Source: Trematomus loennbergii
Lineage: Eukaryota > Chordata > Actinopteri > Perciformes > Nototheniidae
Reading direction: 5' to 3'
Assembly: GCA_012861695.1 (NCBI GenBank)
Contig: JAAOOA010000028.1
Coordinates: forward strand, 11,448,470-11,512,469
Length of the DNA stretch: 64,000 nucleotides
Under the pieces are notes generated by a model. The model worked only from the letters and a program-made list of their open reading frames with translations. It made no database searches and was not told the origin of the DNA. Below, piece after piece: positions 13,711-26,900 of the stretch (its first letter is position 1; each line of letters opens with the position of its first letter). Position numbers and translations under genes: made by a program.

Positions 13711-15302
13711 CACTGAACCTAGAAAAAAACAATTTCTTATCAGACCTCCCAAATGGGAATTATCTTGCTTTAACAGACTAGATAGTGAGATCAATTGTTA
13801 TCCTAATTAAATTCATATTCTTTTCATCTGTTACTGGGTCAGGTTCATAGGCATGCAAAACCTGACAGCCCCATTCAGACTAAAATGTTCCGGGCAGTCC
13901 ACTGTTTCATTTATTATAATTGTTTAATATATGTAATAGGGCCATTTTTTTTTAATGTAACATGAATATGCAATCCAGTTTAACATTGTACATTTACATC
14001 AGCAGTATAACATCGAAGGTGTTGTTTATATGATATTTCGTCTGGTTTGATAAACCTTCAGAAACTTTACAGTCATGGCTCTGACACTCGGGTAGTTTTC
14101 TGAAGGCGATAGAGTGCCACCTTCTGGTTGAATGAAGCATGATATTAATGCTCTGCTCCACCAGCTCACAGTAAAAGTCATCATGGATGTGGCTTGTAGA
14201 GAAGCTTAGCAATTATAAAATTGCCTTAGGATGGTTGAAATAGCTCCACCTTGGTGCATAAAAAATGACAGCTTCATTATGTTACTGTATTTAAAAAACG
14301 ATGTACTAATGTAAAGTCCTATAGTGTAAGTGTTCAAAATCTATTAAATGACTTTGCATTTCCTTTCTCTCATAACACAAACAAACAACCATTTTTATTT
14401 TGTTTGTGACTGGTGTTCTTCCAAGGCTGTATGTATCACAAGCCTGATAAAGGATCAAGAAGGGAATTTTCGGGTTTGGGCAGATGTGGGGGTTGGGTAA
14501 TGTTCCTCTCGCCTCCTCACACAGAGTGTTGACAAAAGACAATTAAACGCAGCTTGCCTGCAGTATTGATCATGTCTCCCTGATAGGCAGAGCAGAACCA
14601 CAGCACCTGTATTCATTAAACAACCTGTTTAGCAATCACTCGGTAGAAGGAGAAGTCAAGCTCTGTTTGTGAAACGAAGCACCACAGGCCGAGCAACACC
14701 TGCACGATTGCACGGAAACTTTTCAATGGAGCGTGAAGGAAGGGGAACAGAGGGGAAGGGAAGGACAGCTCATGACCTTGTCTTGAGAAAAAGGAAAGGG
14801 GGAGGAAAAATAAAAACAAACAAAAACATAAACAAAAACCAACAAATGTTCATTTAGCGTGTTTACTGCGATAATAAATGGAATGAAACAGAGGTTATTA
14901 ATTGCTTTATTGCTTTATAAACCTGTTCCTTTTTTGGGCCTGAAGGTAAAATGTTAACAAGTTTGACTTGTCCCTGTGAAATTAGGAAATGCTTTGGCAA
15001 GTCAAATGATTCAATGAATATTAAACAGATACTGCATATTGAGGTGTAATTTGTTTTGAAATACTTTTTTTATTTTGCAAGAAAGCCATTGCTTGAACCT
15101 ATACCTAATTTACATTCCTTTCGATGCTTTCTTTCACCCTTCAGTGAGTAACTATTCATTCTTAAAACCTGTTTGAAAATAGGTCATAAATGGTAGCTCC
15201 TGTAAGAATATGCCCATACATGGTCAGGGGATTTAAACTGCAATGTTATAGACCCTCTTAATCAGTTACATATGTCCTCATATTCATGCACATAACTATG
15301 AA

Positions 15303-15303
<1 letters not shown>

Positions 15304-15354
<51 letters not shown>
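15304..15354. repeat. (AT)n microsatellite
   Basis: About 25 uninterrupted AT dinucleotides. Confidence 0.95.
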
Positions 15355-15361
<7 letters not shown>

Positions 15362-15494
15362 GTACATATTATTGAAGTTCACAAGCACTCAATCGTCAGT
15401 TTTTTGGAGACCATACATGATAAACATTGGAGTAGAAACAAAATCCTGTGCAGAGTTTAGAAAATGTCAAAATGTCAACACACGATAAAGTTGT

Positions 15495-15499
15495 AAGAA

Positions 15500-15555
<56 letters not shown>

Positions 15556-15559
15556 TTCA
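15495..15559. repeat. (AT)n microsatellite within a perfect palindrome
   Basis: About 25 AT units are flanked by GAAGTGAT on the left and its exact complement ATCACTTC on the right. The whole unit is thus a self-complementary hairpin of about 64 bases. Confidence 0.9.
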
Positions 15560-18500
15560 ACTGCAGAAATAGGGCATCAACAAAAAAGCTCAAAGATTTC
15601 TGTTATAACTTGAGACAGGAAAAAGGGCTTGTTGTCTGGCCTATTTTCTAAAAAGTCTCCATCTGTGATGACCTTGACTCTACATTGAATTATTAATATC
15701 TCAGAGAGCAAAAAGAAAAAGCACGATGGTACCAGTAGTCCTCATTTAATTCCAGCATACAAGGGAAGGGAGCGAGTATCTGAATGAGAGCTCAATAAAA
15801 GTAAGTGCTAAAGCTTTGACATGAGGGAGAGTTTAGCGTCTGCCCTGTCTTAACCTGTGTTATCTATCAACTGTGACCTTGACCTGCTGCTACAGCTAAG
15901 GACATCTCTAGGGACTGCCGGCCGCAGAGACACAATCAGACTGGAAGGGAGATTTTCATATGCCATTGACTGGCCTATTCATAGAAGAAAGGCTGCATTG
16001 TGGATTGATTTTTCTGTTTTTCAGCAGGGGTGACCTTTTGGCGTGAGCCTGGTACAAACTGAACTCTAACAGAAGGTCGAAGAAATGCTTGAAGATACAT
16101 GGTGTGGGACAGTTCCCAAGATTAAGGGGCAAAGGTTTTCATGTGTAAGGGTTATTCTCATAAAGAAATAGTTAGTTTGAACTGGGTGTCCATGTCTAGG
16201 GGCAAGATGGGAACAATCATCAAGGGCAAAATGGGAACAATCACTGAGATACAGGGATAGAAACACATATTTTCAGTCTCTCCTGATTTGGATTTGTTGT
16301 ATTGCATTTCTTGACTCTGCTACAGCTTACATAGCTTCTTTGTCAATCGCTTGTCTTGTACCACAAACCAGAAATCTGGAACCAAAAGGCGAAAAATATA
16401 TTTTTTAATACGCATTTTGTTTTCTCAATGGCGCCCCATAGTTTTGCATTAATTTGATAGAAAGCTGTTCAAAAACATACGTCAGAGAGATTGAACAAAG
16501 ACCCACATTAGTGTTCCTGTTTAAGTGCTAGAGAGCTTAAAGCTGCCCAGATGCATCACAGTAAGGGAGCAAACTGAATCAATCTAAATGGTAAATGCCA
16601 GTACGACCCTTACGCTAAAAAGCACTAATAACAAACTGTCTGCCCATGACAAACATGCTGCCGTGCAATTTTGTTTCAATTGTCAATCAAACACAGACAG
16701 GAACAACCCCTTCTACCTGCTAATGGAACGTACATCTTCCGAAATACATTTGTTCTTCCTTTTAACAATAACGGATTATTAACAATATGTTAAAAAACAC
16801 ATTGAGAAATGAGAAAAGCTGTTTGACCATCTGACAAGCAGTTCTGCTGAAGCATAATGGCCTCTTAACTCCCACCCACTAACACTGTACTGTATAGCTG
16901 TCTCCAAAAAATCTGTTTCTCCTAAGTGCAAGTGGAAAATCACCAGTTAGATATTACAGATTGTTCTAGTATGTTTATCCGCTCACCACAATCTTAAGAC
17001 TTGATTAGTCATTATTTTGCATTATGTATTTGCTCCTTTTTTTCCAAAATGACATTCCTCTGCTTACCAGGGTGTTCTTTTTTATAGCTAATAAACTAGC
17101 AGAGAGGACATTCAAAGAGCAAGCCTTATTAACTGTTAGTCATGGATCAGGGCATCTGTAGTCCGCAAAGATCCTTGGAAAAGCCTGCAGTATATTGCTT
17201 TGCTCTCGGTCTTGGCCCCTTTCTCCCACTTCCTGTGGGCGAGGTTGATTATTAATGTTTTTTTTTTGTTGACTGAAGACATTCAGAAGCTTTAAAAAAC
17301 AAGAACAGGTTTATGGATTCGTAATAGTGCAGCAATTTCTGATTGATTATGTCATTCTTTTTTTTTTTACACAGTAACAAAAGGTGTTTTGATTAGATTA
17401 CCATTTAGTATTGTATTTCACCACTTTGGGTGAAGCAGAAATGTTGCAACATAACTGACTGTATTGTCCACCAATAAGATGCATCATGATAATGTCCTTG
17501 AAGAAGAGGACACCTTGATAAAGTCACTTGAACTAACATGACCTCAGGATATGCCTTATCAATAGATAAACAACTCCCTTCCAGTAATTATCATGGCTGT
17601 CTTAAAATAGAAACTATAATTCCATAAAACTATAATTAATTTGCATATTTGGGTGTACCATTTCTTAAATTAACCAGGCATTGTACCAAGTATTTGCACA
17701 GTAAAAGGCACTAAGATACTAAGTGTGACATGTTATCTGAATGAAGGCAAGCCTATACTGTATATGTGCTTCCTCAGAGTGTAAATACAGGTTTTGAATA
17801 AACATTGTGGAGCCGTATATCTGCCTTATTTCATGTTAAAGCCTTTGAACACATCAGTACCTGCTCTGTAGGGACAGTGTGAGTCCGTTTATAAGTAACT
17901 CATTTCCTGTGGCATTCATCACACACCTTAAACCCCTGAGACACAACCTTGGTTATCTGTTTGGAAATTAGGCAGGTGTCTTTTTTATCATAGATTATCT
18001 CCATAGGTAAGATAGTTAGTGTATTGCCGTCTCTTTGCAACAAGCACAAGCACAGGAGGATAGTTTATATTCTCTGTAGTGTCTTGTAGCAAATTCCTAA
18101 CAAAGAGCTTCTTTTAGGTTTGACAGTTAGAAAAAGCTCTAATATTTGTTCTGTGCCACCCTATCTGTTGACACATACCGCCAGGGCTTCAGGAATGTCA
18201 CAATATTGGATCAGACAGCAACACCCACACTATACATCTGTCTTATCACATTTTCTTTCACCTGTTTTATAGAGTTCACCGATATCTTTAACCAAACATG
18301 GTGTAGCAGAAATTTCTTTAAGCCTTTTACAACACTTTTATCAGAAAACAATGCACTCGTGCTTCGTTTTGCAATTATCTCGACCATGGATTGCATGAGG
18401 TGATGTTCTTAATGGCTCATCTTTTTCTCTCTTATCTTTGCTAATTGTTAACAATTCATACTTCGCTTTGATTTGCAAAGAAATGTATCTCTGAATAGAA

Positions 18501-19129
18501 CACATTAGCAAATGCATTTTTATTGAAAGATATCTAAGAAACGTCTAAAGAGACTCGTGTTTGACGCCAAATATGAAAGTATATCTCAAACAGACAAAGG
18601 ATCCATTGTGAGCAAAGTAAGTTGCAAGTTCCTGTTTTCATCATACTGTACAAACCAACACACACATGTTCTTAATATTAAACAAACATATTTGTAGCAC
18701 AAATGCATGCTGTGTGGATATTTCTAAATTGCAGACTTCACATTGTACTATATGCCTTTACAACTTTATCATTAACTTTGGAAAAAGTGTTTTTAACAAA
18801 TCAATGTATTCATAAAGGTATTTATAAGTAAGTATAGCTTTTACATTAAATAACATTGGTGAGAAGTCCATAATTGACATTGCACTCTTTGGTCAGAGAT
18901 AACTTTTTTTTAACTAACTCTTTTTTTTCCGTTGACTTGGTTGTTATGCTTTTTATGACCTAGCAACAGTAAACCCTGACCTTGCCTATTACTATTTGTT
19001 GTAACTGTGTCAGTTGCTTTCGTCTTTCGGAATATGTGAACGTCACAGACCGAGTCCAACCCCTTTCATGCCTTCCTGTACTCCAGTCCTCTTTCTCCAC
19101 CCACTGGTTACCTGGTTAGGTGGGGGGGA

Positions 19130-19136
19130 TATAAAT
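19130..19136 (+). promoter_or_regulatory. TATA box of the zonadhesin-like gene
   Basis: TATAAAT follows a run of G residues and lies about 215 bases before the chosen start codon. A cap site near 19160 would give a 5' untranslated leader of about 185 bases containing a GA repeat. A TATA box suggests tissue-restricted, high-level transcription. The call rests on position and consensus only. Confidence 0.55.
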
Positions 19137-19275
19137 GCTTTAAAACCTGTTCCTTCCTCCTGAGAACAACACAAGAGGGCCATACCTCTGTGCTAAAGGG
19201 TCACATATCAACTGCATTTCCACAGAGAGGCTACAAAACAGTTACCTCATCATTTATTCTTCAACTCATCAAAGA

Positions 19276-19297
19276 CAGAGAGAGAGAGAGAGAGAGT
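19276..19297. repeat. (GA)n repeat in the 5' leader
   Basis: About ten GA units lie between the putative cap site and the start codon of the zonadhesin-like gene. Confidence 0.8.
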
Positions 19298-19344
19298 ATT
19301 AGTAACGGGAGAGCAGCTGGGAGGCTGCCGTTAAGAGATCAGCC

Positions 19345-20921
19345 ATGCTTGGAGGCATCTTCAAAGATTTGTTGGTCACAGTGACTCTACTCTTTCTAAC
19401 TCAGACATGGACTCAGTGCAGGTGGGTGTCAAGATAATTAAATGTTAACTGCCAAAATGAAGCTGATATGTTGTTTAAAAATAGTGTTGTACTGGTTTTA
19501 TTGAGTGAATAACATTTTGATTTTTGCTCAATGCTATTATTTAATCATTTAAATATTGGAATAACTTGTAGCAAAGTACAATGGGATTGAATACACAAAT
19601 TGTTTTTCTATTTCAGGGCTGAAGTTGATTTTTCATTAGTTACTTTACCAGATTGGATAAAAAATGCAGGTATGACGTTTTACAATTACTAACACTTGTG
19701 GATACTTTATATATCGTTGCAATTTATTACAGTAAATGACATTTAAAAAATCACACACTGACTTAAACCAATATTTGACGCATTGTTCTTCTTTCATAGA
19801 GTATGGTACACGGTGTTCCTACGACGGACATAACAATCAGATTTGTGACTGGACCCAACTAAGAACAGGTACAGACAAAAGCTGAAAGAAAAATGAACTG
19901 CAAATTTGAAAGCAAAATGTGTTTCTTTTAAGGAGGTTACAGTAAAGTGTATTAAGAGTTCACTTTGACAGTGAGAGACTGTGACTGTATAGTTACCTTT
20001 CATTTTGTTCCTACCCTTTTTGAAGAGGATTTGGAACAGCAGTCCACAGTTCTGTTATAATCTACAGGCGGGCTGTGACTGTGTGTCTGTACCTCGCTGC
20101 GTGAATGATCTGAAGCAGGCTAATAATCTTTTATAGCCTGGTGTTCTCCCAGGGGCAGTCAAAGATGAGGGCCTGCACTTAAGGTTCAAAATTAGCACAA
20201 AACACACTAAACTGCAATTCTGCATTTAATGATTATTGCACCACAACAGATGTACTTCTTTTTTTTATTACAATAACAGAGACGAGGGAATGGTTTTCTA
20301 TTTTCTTTAAGTAATAAAACTTATGGTCCGACATAAAAGCTTATTCCTAACCTGCGTGGTTAAAAATAAATGTCACCATTTTACTTGAGTGGTTTAAAAG
20401 GAATGGAAAGGCTATTGTCATTGAATTTGTACTTCAGAAGGTACTAATACAACCAATAAACTAATAAAAAATGGACTTTGATAACTTTTTATTATGTGGA
20501 TAAAAGCAGCTACTGATTACACTTTCTTACGGTCCTTTTCATCTGCAGAGGATGTGACAATTTTAGAGAGCGGCCCACTGGTGCTGGAGGGCAAAGCCTG
20601 TCTAGAGTTTTGGTATTTAGCCCCCGTGGCAGCTTATGGGACAGCACTCAGCACTCTGCTGAAGAGCAGCACGGGCCTGAGAGAAGTCTGGACCTCACCT
20701 GTCCTCCCCAGGGATTCTTGGAGACAAGTGTTTGTCCCCTTGAACATCATCGAACCAGGGACTCAGGTAAAATGTCATATGATAAACAGTATTGGGGAAT
20801 CAAAATATAGTACTGTTAAATAAAAAACACAATCTGCTTCTGTATTAGGTTGTAATCAAAGCAGTGTCCACGGAGGGACAGTTCACATTTAATCGTCTAG
20901 GTGTAAGAAGAGGCTCATGTG
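19345..20921 (+). CDS. Exons 1-5: signal peptide and degenerate MAM-like segment
   Basis: Exon 1 codes for [20 protein letters not shown], a typical cleavable signal peptide. Exons 3-5 resemble a MAM domain: a CSYD...ICDWTQ opening, a CLEFWYLAP core in exon 4 and a closing exon ending in GSCG. Exon 3 is only 69 bases, against 125-138 in the complete MAM domains downstream. The usual middle part of the opening (the DWTR-SG-T and GP-DH motifs) is therefore absent. The start is chosen because the signal peptide begins directly there and the exon ends in a good donor. Confidence 0.7.
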
Positions 20922-23900
20922 GTAAATATACATCTTTTTTGATATTAATATAAGAACAGCCAACCTTTGATTCCTATGATAAAACAAAATCCTGTTATTT
21001 TCAGCTATGTATGGTGATAACAATGTGTATGCAAAACATAAACCAATACTGTCATAACACTTGTCAGCTTAGTGAAACAGTAAAAAGATCCTATTTCACA
21101 AAACTCTTATTCTAAAGCTTTAAGATGAAAAAACAGTTTGAACTTATTATAAGGCAGGCAGTAGGAATTTTACTTATAATACGTTATCAGTTACATCTTT
21201 GAATCACATGTTGAATAGCTGTGATCATTAACATTAATCCACATACTGTATGTCAAGTTACTATTCAGTTATTCTAGCCAGATGGTGTTGTGATTATAAC
21301 GTGATTGTTTACTCGGTCACATCCCCCACAGGACAACAGTGTGATTCTAACACAGAGTTTTGGACAGATGAGTCCACTCGCTGCCTCTGTTCTGGGGGCC
21401 AGCTCTCCTGCTCTCCCACTCAGTGCCCTAAGGGCCAAATCTGCAGTCCTCAAATAGAAAGATCCAGTGGGATTCACACCTCTGGGATGTGCACTGTACA
21501 CAGTCACACAGACTGCAGCACTTTTGATGGAGTGCTCTTCCGCTTCATGGCCTCCTGCACCTACACGCTGGCTAAGACCTGCTCACCCTCTGAGACTCTG
21601 CCATTGTTCAGTGTGGAAGTAGTGAATGAGCACAACTGGAACTCATCTCTGCCAACTGTTCAAGAGGTTATTGTGGACATGGGGAACTTCAGAGTGTCCC
21701 TGCTGAAAAGACAGACGCATCGCATTGTGGTGAGTCACTTTAAAAGAGAAAATAGATAATTAGAAATACATTAGTTTGATCAATTGCTGATGTATAGTTT
21801 ATTTTATGTTTATCGTGCTCAGCTGTTTATTACTGTGTTTATCATCACCCATTAGGGATAAGATATTTTCAAGGGTAAAGAATATTTGTTTCCTTTAAAC
21901 TCTACATTATTGTCACCCCCTTTGGTGTCATAATGACTAAGAACTGCATGTACCATATACTTCAGGTTTGTGGCACCTTTCCATTCTGGAGTAGTGAGTG
22001 TTGAGCTGGGAAATGTACTGAAACGAGCAGTTCCCCTATCTGCAGCCAACTCTACTGATAAACTGAGTTTATTGTAAAGTGCAGAGTTTAGTGGCACAAT
22101 GTCCCAGACTTATCTCCCTTATCAATTTTTGCTTTTTATGCTAACTGTGAGATACAGTCAGTCCATATTGCTGATGACAGCCAGTAAGGAAGTCTAAAAC
22201 TTTAACTTTCCTTCAGGTTAATGGTGTCTGGAAGAAGCTTCCACTGAGCCTTAACAATGGCTCTGTCAAAGTCAAGAGCAACCCCGCTGCTGTTGAACTG
22301 GAAACTAGTTTTGGTCTCTCTGTCTCATATGACAACGCTGGTGCTGTCCAAGTCGCGCTGCCATCCATTTACTCTGACCAAGTCTGTGGCTTGTGCGGAA
22401 ACTATAACCACCTCAGAGAAGATGACTTCAGAAAGCCAGATGGAACAAATGCCCATGATGCTACAGGTTTGGCTGAGAGCTGGCGGACTGGGCAAAGCAC
22501 TTCCTCCTGTGATACCATTCTGGTACCACATCAGTGTGACCCTCTGGAGGAGGCAGAGTATGCCAGTGAGCTGTACTGTGGGGGCCTCCTCTCCAGCACC
22601 GGGCCCTTTGCTGGCTGCCTATCAGTTCTGGGGGCAGAGAGCTACTTCAGGGCCTGTGTGGTCGGCATGTGCTCTACCCACGGTGACACAGCGATACTTT
22701 GTGAGACATTCCAGATTTACACCGATATCTGCCAGGAGGCTGGAGTCACCATACCCACATTGAGGAACTCTACACTATGCCGTATGTTTCTTTAATGACC
22801 CTTTAATGGGCTATTTATTGACCCACTGATGAAAAATAACAAAATAGTAAGAAATAATGACTTTGATAATACAACAACAGTTCAAGCCCTTTCTTCTTTT
22901 CTTTGTTGCCCCTCTCAGCCCTTCAGTGTGGTGAGAACAGCCACTATAACTCATGTGCTGATGGCTGTCCCGAGATGTGCTCCGGTTTGGATGCAGTTGG
23001 CTCCTGTGGAAGCTGTGAGGAAAGATGCGAGTGTGACTCTGGCTTTAAACTCAGTGGGGGAAAGTGTGTCGCAGCAGAGGACTGTGGGTGCTGGGATAAT
23101 GGAAAACACTATGAGGTAAGTGATGTAGATGACTTTTAATTCACATTTTAACTTCCACAGTGCTATAATTGAATCACTCAACTCTGTTTTGCCTGCAGAA
23201 AGGAGCATCATTCTCGAAAGGGGAGTGTGAGCAGCAGTGTCAGTGCGTGGGTACAAATGAGGTGCAGTGCACCACAATGCAATGCTCAGACAATGAAGTC
23301 TGTAAAGTCAAGGATGGGGCCAAAGGCTGCTTTCCTTTCAAACCTGCCACCTGCAGCGTGTATGGTGACCCACACTATATCACCTTTGATGGGATGGCAT
23401 ATGACTTTCAAGGGGGCTGCAGTTACACGCTGACTACCACGTGCGGAGGAGAAAGCTCAGTGCAGTTCACTGTGATTGGACACAACATGCATCTTCCCCA
23501 CACGAATTTCACTCCATCCAAGCTGGAAGCTGTGGATCTCCAAGTTGACGATGTATACGTCACACTGAATCAGAGCGGGGAGGTCTATGTAAGCACGAGA
23601 AATTCTTTACATATCACACAATGCCAACTTTGTTATATCATTGGGTTAATGGCACGGAGGCTGTATGCAAATGTGTTACAGTCCATGCAAATGTGTCTAA
23701 TGACCTGTAAAGGTCAGGTCCTTACTGGATATAAAGAGTGCTTGTTCTGTTTTATTTATTGTCCTTCCTTAATTACAACAGCTCACAACTGTAAAATCAG
23801 CACACCCATGTTTATATGGTTCATGTATTACTCTGTGTAAAATCATTAGGGAAGTCACTTATCTAGAGTTAAGAACAAACAAACTTCGAGCTGACCTACT

Positions 23901-26900
23901 TTCCTTTGCCCTGAACAGCTAGTTGGTCGATAAAAGGCTGCACTTAATATCCCAATACAAATTAAATAGTGCTGTGTTTTATGCAAGATATTCTTAAGAA
24001 ACTCACAAATAACTATTACAAATAATACATTTTCCTCTCTTTAGGTGAATAAAAGCAGAGTCCGACTGCCCTATTCCACCAATGGATCATATGGCTCAGT
24101 ATGGGTCTACATGAAGAACAATTATATCATCTTGGAAACAACCTTTGGCCTCAGAATTATAATAGACGCACAAAACAGACTCTTCCTCCAAGTTGATGAA
24201 CGCTACAAGTATGAACTTTGCGGACTGTGTGGCACCTTCTCGGACCGTCAGGAGGATGACTTCGTGACACCAGGAGGCCAAAATGCAACTGGTCCATTTG
24301 AGTTTGGTGACAGTTGGAAGGTGCCAGGCAATAACGAGTAAGCTATTCTTCTATAATGGTATCTATACATATTTTAGTGGAGATCACATGAATGCTGATA
24401 GTTTAATACATCCAAAAGGAAAAAGCGAGGCGTACCATCTCAAAAGAAAGTGAAGAAAACATGTTTTTAGCCACACTAGCTGTGTAGCATTAATTTTATT
24501 TCCACCTAAACTAAGATCAAGAACATGGAAAACATTATACCTTCTACTCATGTTAGCATAAACCCCTGCTGGGCCAAAGTACTGAAATATCTGAAATGTT
24601 TTCTGTTAAGAGGCAGTGTTTGTTCTTTGCAAATAAGTAATAGCCATTAGACCATTATCTTGAAACCAATCTGACATCTTGGCTTTCTTTGTAGTTTATG
24701 AATAACCTGAAGAAGTTGTCAAATTATGTTTTCCTCACATAAATAGTATTAATAAACCTTATCAACATATCCGTTTGTTCAAAGTGGAACAGAAATATCA
24801 CTATATCATTGTCTAAACTTTCTCCTTCAGGTGTATTTCCCACCCAGATGATCCCAGACAATGTGATGTTGATGAGGAGAATGAGGCCTACAATGAGTGC
24901 TACATCCTACTAGGGACGCTTTCAAGCCCTGCCATGAAACCATTCACCCAAGCATCTACCTCAGCAATTGTGTGTATGACTTCTGTGCCACACGTGGTGA
25001 CCGACACACACTATGTGAATCTCTTAAGTCCTATGCAGCAGCATGCCATGTTGCAGGAGTGGAGCTACCTCATTGGCAGACAGACACAGCCTGTGGTGAG
25101 TGTTTAGGTCAGACATTAGGATAAGAGTAACAGTGTGATTACTTTATAGTGTGTTTGCGACTTATGTCTAATGATATTTAGTTGTGAGACAATTAATGAA
25201 CTTTTTTTTTTTTAAGTGTGTAATCTAAATGCATTTAAGATGAGAGGCAGTTTAACATAATAAGTATATTACCTAATTATTGATTTTCTTCAAAACGTTA
25301 TGCTGTTGCTTTTAATTGTTAGGATTATGGCAGTCAACTGCAACTGGGCTGAGAGCCATGTTTGAGGCAATCTTTTCTTTCTGTATAAATATCATTTTTT
25401 TCTGTATAAATATCTGAGGCCAAAAACGTTTTGTTTTGTTGTCCCTATTTCAGCTGAACTCACACCTACTACAACTCTTCCACCACCTTCAACTACTACT
25501 TCTACAACAGATCAGACTTGTAAGAGCATTCAGGGTTGGGAATGTTTTTTGTTACTGGTTTGGATAATCAGTGGCAAAATTAAATTCATAATGAATAATT
25601 TCAAAACCAACTTTGGATTTACTTGGCTTGCCTTAAAAACAGATACAGTACTTAAATGCATACATTTATTAGAATAACTTTTATTAATAATAATAATATT
25701 TATCTACGGACTGGATGAAATCATGTTTTCTTGGAAAATGTATTTTTATCTACAATTGTACTTTTCATAATGTTATGTTCCTATGCATAATAAGCTTGTA
25801 ATACTTGTCATGATCTTGTTTATATGATTTTTCACAGTCTGTCCCATAAACTGTGACTTTGAAAATAATCTGTGTGGGTGGGAGCAGCTCATGCAGGACA
25901 GTTTTGATTGGACAAGACATTCAGGACCCACACCATCAAGCTTAACTGGCCCAAACCAAGACCACACCACTGGAGGTAAAACGTAATGTCAGGCGACGAT
26001 ATCACATCTGTAAAGTTGCTGCATTGATTTTAATTGTGCATGTTTGTCATGCTAATTTCAACTTTTCTGCAGCTGGTTTCTACATGTATATTGAAGGAAG
26101 TAGTGTAACCCATGGAGATTCAGCTCGTCTTTGGAGCTCAATGTGCCATTATGATGGACCACTCTGCCTGAACTTCTGGTACCATATGTATGGTTCAGCC
26201 AACGCCATGGCCCTCAATATCTACCTGCTCAAAGACAATAAAGCTACTAAACTCTGGTCCATGATGAACAACCAAGGTCCAGAATGGCATCTAGGAAATG
26301 TTGATATCAGAGTGTCTGGTCCATTCCAAGTAAGTGACACATTACAGACAATATAATGGCCTAAAAGATTATATTATTGTAGTTGTATATTAAAACATTT
26401 ATTTTTCCCTTTTACATCTTTTAGATTTTACTTGAGGGAATTCGAGGCTCCGATGCTCAATCAGATGTGGCCATCGATGACATTTCCATGAACTTTGGCT
26501 CATGTTTAGGTGACATTCATTTAACTAAACAAAGCATTTTATATTTGACTAAATATATATGACTTGAGGATACAAGGACATTTCTAATGCTACAAATAAA
26601 TTATATTATCTCAAATCATGGCCATTTATCAGGGTTTAAACATAACTAATAATGTCCTCCTTTAGGTAGTGTCCCTGGCCTGGTTAGTGGAACTGTGTTT
26701 CCCTCCTCAGCTGTGGAAGTCCTCCCCTCACACCCAGGTAAGTGCACAGGAAGCTTTTTTTATGGGCCAATTGTTTCTATGTGAGAAAGCTGATGTGTGG
26801 TTAGAATTTCACATTTATGTCTTGTGATTGTACTCCCAGTTAAAGATTTTCTAAATGTTTAGGAAGTTGCCAAGGTCCTCAATACTTAGTTCCTGTTAAT

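Larger units (their letters stand above)
7375..19120. other. Gene-free stretch upstream of the first mucin gene
   Basis: No exon chain or protein domain is recognisable over this 11.7 kb. It contains simple repeats (CATA at 8557-8580, AT arrays at 15304 and 15503), a short duplicated segment near 16199-16245, and two stretches rich in ATTA and octamer sites that may be regulatory. Open frames up to about 145 codons are present but have no domain, splice context or codon structure to support them. Confidence 0.55.

Noticed and set aside
13357..13794. 145-codon minus-strand open frame
   Set aside because: No recognisable domain, no exon neighbours and low-complexity composition; the region looks more like non-coding conserved sequence.
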